From JBNKVT01 sp050299335 (lineage in GTDB: Bacteria; Pseudomonadota; Alphaproteobacteria; Rhodobacterales; Rhodobacteraceae): DNA of 64,000 nucleotides. How positions within the stretch are numbered: the first letter of the stretch is position 1; every line of letters begins with the position of its first letter. Below are positions 60,412-64,000 of this stretch, one piece after another. The stretch is taken from the NCBI GenBank assembly GCA_050299335.1, contig JBNKVT010000034.1, positions 78,728 through 142,727 of the forward strand. The letters run 5' to 3'. The notes under the pieces were generated by a model, which saw only the letters and a list, made by a program, of their open reading frames with translations, did not search any database and had not been told where the DNA came from. The translations under genes were made by a program, and so were the position numbers.

Positions 60412-60931
60412 TCTCGGGCGGGATCGCCGGGGTGCGCAGGCCGAGGGCGCGCAGGCGCAGCGCTTCCAGCCGCGCATCCAGAAGCATCCGGTCATAGACC
60501 ACCGCCTCATCGTCGCGGTTGAGCAGCCGCTCCAGGATCCTGCCCCTGTGCTCCTCGCGGTAAACGGCGTCCTCGCGGGTCAGGACCTGGCGGATATCGG
60601 GCTGGGCCCGGTTCGCACCGATCGCGGCAAGCAGGGCGGAATCGCTTGCGGTCGGGGCCGCCCCGGCGGGATTGCCGCCGATCGCCGCGACCGCGTCTTC
60701 GATCGGGGTCTGATCGGTGCGGTTGCGGGTGCCGGGAAGCGGCTCGGGCAACGCGGCGAGATCCTCGGGCAGTTCCAGCGGTTTCTGGGGCACGACCGCG
60801 AATTCCACCGGCGGTTCGGACCCGAGACCGAAGGAGCTCAGAAGCCCGCCATTGCCGCCCTCCTTGTCATCCCCGCATCCCGCAAGGGACGTGGCCGCCA
60901 GAAGAGAAAGGATCGCTACACCGTGCCGCAC
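60398..60931 (-). CDS. bamF: BamF-like lipoprotein (DUF3035)
   Basis: 177 residues from GTG 60931, chosen for GCGAGG 6 bases upstream and because it gives a clean lipoprotein signal: RHGVAILSLLAATSLAGC, lipobox LAGC. The rest is DUF3035: FAVVPQKPLELPEDLAALPEP. In alphaproteobacteria such as Caulobacter, BamF is an outer-membrane lipoprotein of the BAM complex. It begins an operon with the two M16 proteins, which links beta-barrel assembly to periplasmic proteolysis. Confidence 0.85.
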   Translation of the reverse strand: MRHGVAILSLLAATSLAGCGDDKEGGNGGLLSSFGLGSEPPVEFAVVPQKPLELPEDLAALPEPLPGTRNRTDQTPIEDAVAAIGGNPAGAAPTASDSALLAAIGANRAQPDIRQVLTREDAVYREEHRGRILERLLNRDDEAVVYDRMLLDARLEALRLRALGLRTPAIPPENAED

Positions 60932-61072
60932 AATTCGCCTCGCATCGTGACTTCGCGGCGCACCATACTGCAGTTGCCAACCAAGGTCACGCCCCCATGC
61001 CATGCGCCTCGCATCTCCACGAGCGCGCCCGTCAGGCCGGTGTCCTCCCCGGTTCAACACCCTGCCCGGTCC

Positions 61073-61852
61073 TCAGCTTTCGCTGTCCCGCCGCTTGTCC
61101 GTCAGCGCCAGGCTCAGCTTCACCGCCGCCTCGCGGATATCGGCGACAATGGTTTTCGATATGTCGGGCGTCGCGCGCGCCTCGGACAAGGTCAGGCTGA
61201 GCGAGCCCACCGGCACGCGCCCGGCGTCGAAAACCGGGGCGGCGAACCCCGCCACCCCGGGCGTGACCTCGCCGTGGGCCGTCGCATGGCCCTGCCGCCG
61301 GATCTCGCGCAGGCGCTCCAGAACCTCGGCGCAGTCCTGCCCGAATCCCACCGCCCGGAAATCCTCCATCCGCGCCGAGATCAGCGGTTCCGCCTGCCGC
61401 CTGGGCAGGAAGGCCAGGATCGCCCGCGAGGTCGCCCCCCGCCCCACCGGCATCGGCCGCCCGCGCGGATAGGAACTGACCGGATCGGGCGAGGAGCAGA
61501 CACTTTCGACACAAAGAACCTTGCCGCCGTACCAGCGCGACAGAAAGGCCGTCCCGGGGTAACGCGCGGCCAGCCCCTCCAGCACCTTTCGCCCCTCCAG
61601 AACCAGCGGGTCCGAGCGGCGCATCAGGAAATCCATCTCGACCACTTTCGGCCCCAAGGTGAAGGCCGCCGAGTTCATGCTCGCCAGAAGTCCGTTCTCG
61701 CGCAGGGTCTTGAGATAGCGGTAAAGGGTCGGACGCGAGTAGTTCAGCGCCGCCATCAGGTCCTCGGAGGTCCATTCCAGCCTGTCCTCGGTGAACAGAT
61801 CAAGGATCGCCAGCATCCGTTCCAGCGAGTTTGCCGCACTCTGGTTACTCAT
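61073..61852 (-). CDS. IclR family transcriptional regulator
   Basis: 259 residues. An N-terminal winged helix-turn-helix (ANSLERMLAILDLFTEDRLEWTSEDLMAALNYSRPTLYRYLKTL region, about residues 7-50) is followed by an effector-binding GAF-like domain (RGRPMPVGRGATSRAILAF; GEVTPGVAGFAAPVFDA). It overlaps the TRAP permease gene upstream by ATGA, so it probably regulates transport or catabolism of the same substrate. IclR proteins often respond to small organic acids or aromatic breakdown products. Confidence 0.9.
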   Translation of the reverse strand: MSNQSAANSLERMLAILDLFTEDRLEWTSEDLMAALNYSRPTLYRYLKTLRENGLLASMNSAAFTLGPKVVEMDFLMRRSDPLVLEGRKVLEGLAARYPGTAFLSRWYGGKVLCVESVCSSPDPVSSYPRGRPMPVGRGATSRAILAFLPRRQAEPLISARMEDFRAVGFGQDCAEVLERLREIRRQGHATAHGEVTPGVAGFAAPVFDAGRVPVGSLSLTLSEARATPDISKTIVADIREAAVKLSLALTDKRRDSES

Positions 61853-63804
61853 TCCGCTACTCCGATCGGCCGGTTCCGTCTTGCCCTGACCGCTTCCGCA
61901 ATCACCAGCGCCGCCCCGAGACCGGCACCCAGCACGTCACTAACCCAGGCGGCCTGTGAAATGCCAGACGGAACCAGCAGCGCCAGTCCCGAGAGAAGGA
62001 ACAGCCCGCGCGTCACCGGCCCGATCCGGCTGAGAAAATACCCCGCCAGCCCGGCCGAGACCAGCCAGACCCCGGCAAGGGCCGTTCCGACCGCCAACGC
62101 GATCTCGTACCCGCCGCCGAGGCCGATCAGCGCCGGAGCGAAGGCAAAGAGGAAGGGGATGACAAAGGCGATCCAGCCGAATTTCACCGCCGCGAGGCCG
62201 GTCTTCATCGGATCGGCCTCGGCGACGGTGGCGGCGGCGAAGGCCGCCAGGGCAATCGGTGGGGTGATCATCGACATCATACCGAAATAAAGCACGAAAA
62301 GATGTGCGGCCATCGGCTCGATCCCCACCTCGACCAGCGCCGGGGCGACGAGCGCTGCCAGCAGCACGTAGACCCCCAGCGTCGGCAGTCCCATGCCGAG
62401 GATGATGCAGACAATCGCCGACAGGACCAGGAGCAGGATCGCCGAGCCGCCGCCGATCTGCACCAGCGCATAGGTCAGGTTGAAGCTCAGCCCGGTGATG
62501 TTGAGGACCGCGATCACCATCCCCGCCGCCGCCGAGATCACCACGATCTCGACAATCGCCTCGCCGGTGATGGTCAGCGCCCGGATCATCCGCGCGACCG
62601 GCACCCTTTCGCCCGCATAGCCGAAGATCAGCGCCGTCAGCACCACCGACCCGCAGGCCAACAGCGCCGCGCGCGCCGGCTGCCAGTGCCAGACGAACAG
62701 CGCATAGATCAACAGCGCAAAGGCCAGCACGAAATGCAGCCCCCCCAGCACCGTCCGCCCCTTCGGGATAACCCCCTCCGGCGCCCCGGCGATGCCCATC
62801 CGCGCCGCCTCGAGATCGGCCTGAATGAACAGCGCGCCGTAGTAGAGAAGTGCGGGGATCAGCGCCGCCAGCACCACCTCCGAGTAGGGCACCTGCAGGA
62901 ACTCCGCCATCAGGAACGCCGCCGCCCCCATCACCGGCGGCATCAGCTGCCCGCCGGTCGAGGCCACCGCCTCGATTGCGCCTGCCTTATGCGCCGGGTA
63001 GCCGTCCCTCTTTATCATCGGGATTGTCACCACCCCGGTCGCCACCACATTCGCCACCGCCGAGCCCGAGATCGACCCGAACAGCCCCGACGCCACCACC
63101 GCGATCTTCATCGACCCGCCCCGGTAGCGGCCCATGCCGATCAGCGCGGCATCGGTGAAGAACCTCGACCCCCCGGTCAGGTTCAGCAGCGACCCGAACA
63201 GGATGAAGGCCACGATGATCGTCGAGGCCACCGCCAGCGGGATCCCCAGTATCCCATTGATATCATAGGCCATATACCCCGCCAGCTTTAGCCAGTCCTG
63301 CGCCTTCCCGGCCAGCCGCCCCGGCACCATGTCGCCGAACATCGCATAAAGAATGAACCCCGCCACGATCAGCACCAACGGCCAGCCGGTGGCGCGCCTC
63401 AGCGCCTCCAGCGACAACAGGATCAGGATCGTCCCCGGCACATAGGCCTCCGGTGGGCGGAAAAAGATCTGGTTGACTACCTCCGGGTACATCACCGCCA
63501 CATAGCCGCCCGCGCCCAGCGCCAGCGCCGCCAGCAGCCAGTCGAACCACGCAACCTCTCCCCGCACCGCGCCCCGCCGCACCGGAAGAACCAGAAACGC
63601 CAGCGGCAAGACCAGCGCCAGGATCGCGGCGAAGTACTGCTGCGGATAAAGCCTCAGCGACAGGATGCGCGGCAGGTCCAGCGACCAGCCAACGGCGACC
63701 AGCACCGCAAGACCGCCCAGCCCGGCGGCAGCGATGCGTCCCGCGCCCTCCAGCCCGGCAGCCGCCTCTCCGGCCCCGTCGTCGCGCCTACCCGCAGCAC
63801 TCAC
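61849..63804 (-). CDS. TRAP transporter fused permease (DctQM type)
   Basis: 651 residues from GTG 63804, with AAGGAGG about 11 bases upstream. The small and large membrane subunits are fused. The large-subunit region has VASGLFGSISGSAVANVVATGVVTIPMIKRDGYPAHKAGAIEAVASTGGQLMPPVMGAAAFLMAE-type sequence (about residues 245-310) and MGLPTLGVYVLLAALVAPALVE. Fused permeases usually work with TAXI-type binding proteins; none is in the window, so it may lie beyond the right edge. The leader upstream contains the motif CAAATACTCCCGCCGGAG common in this group of bacteria. Confidence 0.9.
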   Translation of the reverse strand: MSAAGRRDDGAGEAAAGLEGAGRIAAAGLGGLAVLVAVGWSLDLPRILSLRLYPQQYFAAILALVLPLAFLVLPVRRGAVRGEVAWFDWLLAALALGAGGYVAVMYPEVVNQIFFRPPEAYVPGTILILLSLEALRRATGWPLVLIVAGFILYAMFGDMVPGRLAGKAQDWLKLAGYMAYDINGILGIPLAVASTIIVAFILFGSLLNLTGGSRFFTDAALIGMGRYRGGSMKIAVVASGLFGSISGSAVANVVATGVVTIPMIKRDGYPAHKAGAIEAVASTGGQLMPPVMGAAAFLMAEFLQVPYSEVVLAALIPALLYYGALFIQADLEAARMGIAGAPEGVIPKGRTVLGGLHFVLAFALLIYALFVWHWQPARAALLACGSVVLTALIFGYAGERVPVARMIRALTITGEAIVEIVVISAAAGMVIAVLNITGLSFNLTYALVQIGGGSAILLLVLSAIVCIILGMGLPTLGVYVLLAALVAPALVEVGIEPMAAHLFVLYFGMMSMITPPIALAAFAAATVAEADPMKTGLAAVKFGWIAFVIPFLFAFAPALIGLGGGYEIALAVGTALAGVWLVSAGLAGYFLSRIGPVTRGLFLLSGLALLVPSGISQAAWVSDVLGAGLGAALVIAEAVRARRNRPIGVAE

Positions 63805-63918
63805 GCCAGCACCCGCCTCCTTCTTTCAAATACTCCCGCCGGAGGCTCCCGGACCCGGACTTCAGGCCCGATCGATCTGCAGCCCGTCGCACGATCCCCG
63901 GCCGAACCTCCCCCCTGA

Positions 63919-63992
63919 CCCCCCTCCCAGCGGGAGGGGGGAATGGCAGAACCCTGCCGCCGGGGCGCCCCCCTCTCCCCCTGGGAGAGGGG
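63919..63992. repeat. Two G/C-only hairpins at the right edge
   Basis: First stem CCCCCCTCCC/GGGAGGGGGG (63919-63928 and 63932-63941, loop AGC). Second stem CCCCTCTCCC/GGGAGAGGGG (63970-63979 and 63983-63992, loop CCT). The two hairpins are variants of one motif, about 51 bp apart. They lie upstream of the TRAP permease gene and probably mark an intergenic repeat or terminator of a gene outside the window. Confidence 0.7.
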
Positions 63993-64000
63993 TCGGGGGA

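Overview
The window looks like chromosome from a high-G+C alphaproteobacterium of the Rhodobacterales (Rhodobacter/Paracoccus type). Supporting signs are a DUF6476 gene beside an RluA-family gene, three DUF1194 genes, BamF (DUF3035), a TIGR02302 protein, the order deacetylase-xseB-ispA-dxs, and copper nitrite reductase with pseudoazurin. I saw no rRNA, tRNA, CRISPR array, prophage or transposase. Most genes are in short, tightly packed operons, and many neighbours overlap by ATGA or GTGA.

Layout. 1-2.5 kb: the 3' end of a Tad-type operon (vWA protein cut by the window edge, then two TadE-like pseudopilins) closed by a strong terminator. 2.6-5.7 kb: DUF6476 and a divergent pseudouridine synthase, then rpoH and a repeat cluster. 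5.9-12.9 kb: an RND efflux pump with its adaptor, then yfgM-bamB. 13-22.5 kb: a PEP mutase-like enzyme with Ada, GNAT enzymes, Hsp33, three overlapping DUF1194 secreted vWA proteins, a sulfurtransferase, an aminotransferase and an ornithine cyclodeaminase-like protein. Copies of a two-hairpin repeat flank this block.

22.7-35.6 kb is the most coherent functional region. It holds acetyl-CoA synthetase, a complete branched-chain-type ABC importer, a divergent ScfR-type regulator of short-chain acyl metabolism, and a response regulator with a transporter-like (SLC5-STAC) histidine kinase. I infer a sensing, uptake and activation locus for acetate or another short-chain carboxylate. A small AT-richer gene of unknown function is wedged into it.

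35.7-45 kb: lysA, a large TIGR02302 membrane protein, and a composite pentapeptide-repeat gene followed by a decayed copy of the TIGR02302 gene tail. Next come nirV, nirK and pseudoazurin, with a near-ideal FNR-type box upstream. 45-52 kb: sulfotransferase, BrkB-type and MscS-type membrane proteins, ArfB, a roadblock-like protein and a MATE pump. 52.4-57.5 kb: deacetylase, xseB, ispA and dxs feed isoprenoid synthesis, then a convergent zntB. 57.7-63.8 kb: BamF with an active/inactive M16 peptidase pair, then an IclR regulator with a fused TRAP permease whose substrate-binding partner is not in the window.

The strongest candidates for something undescribed are the short-chain acid locus with its putative operator, the hairpin repeat family with compensatory changes, the composite pentapeptide gene with a duplicated neighbour tail, and the three-gene DUF1194 cluster.
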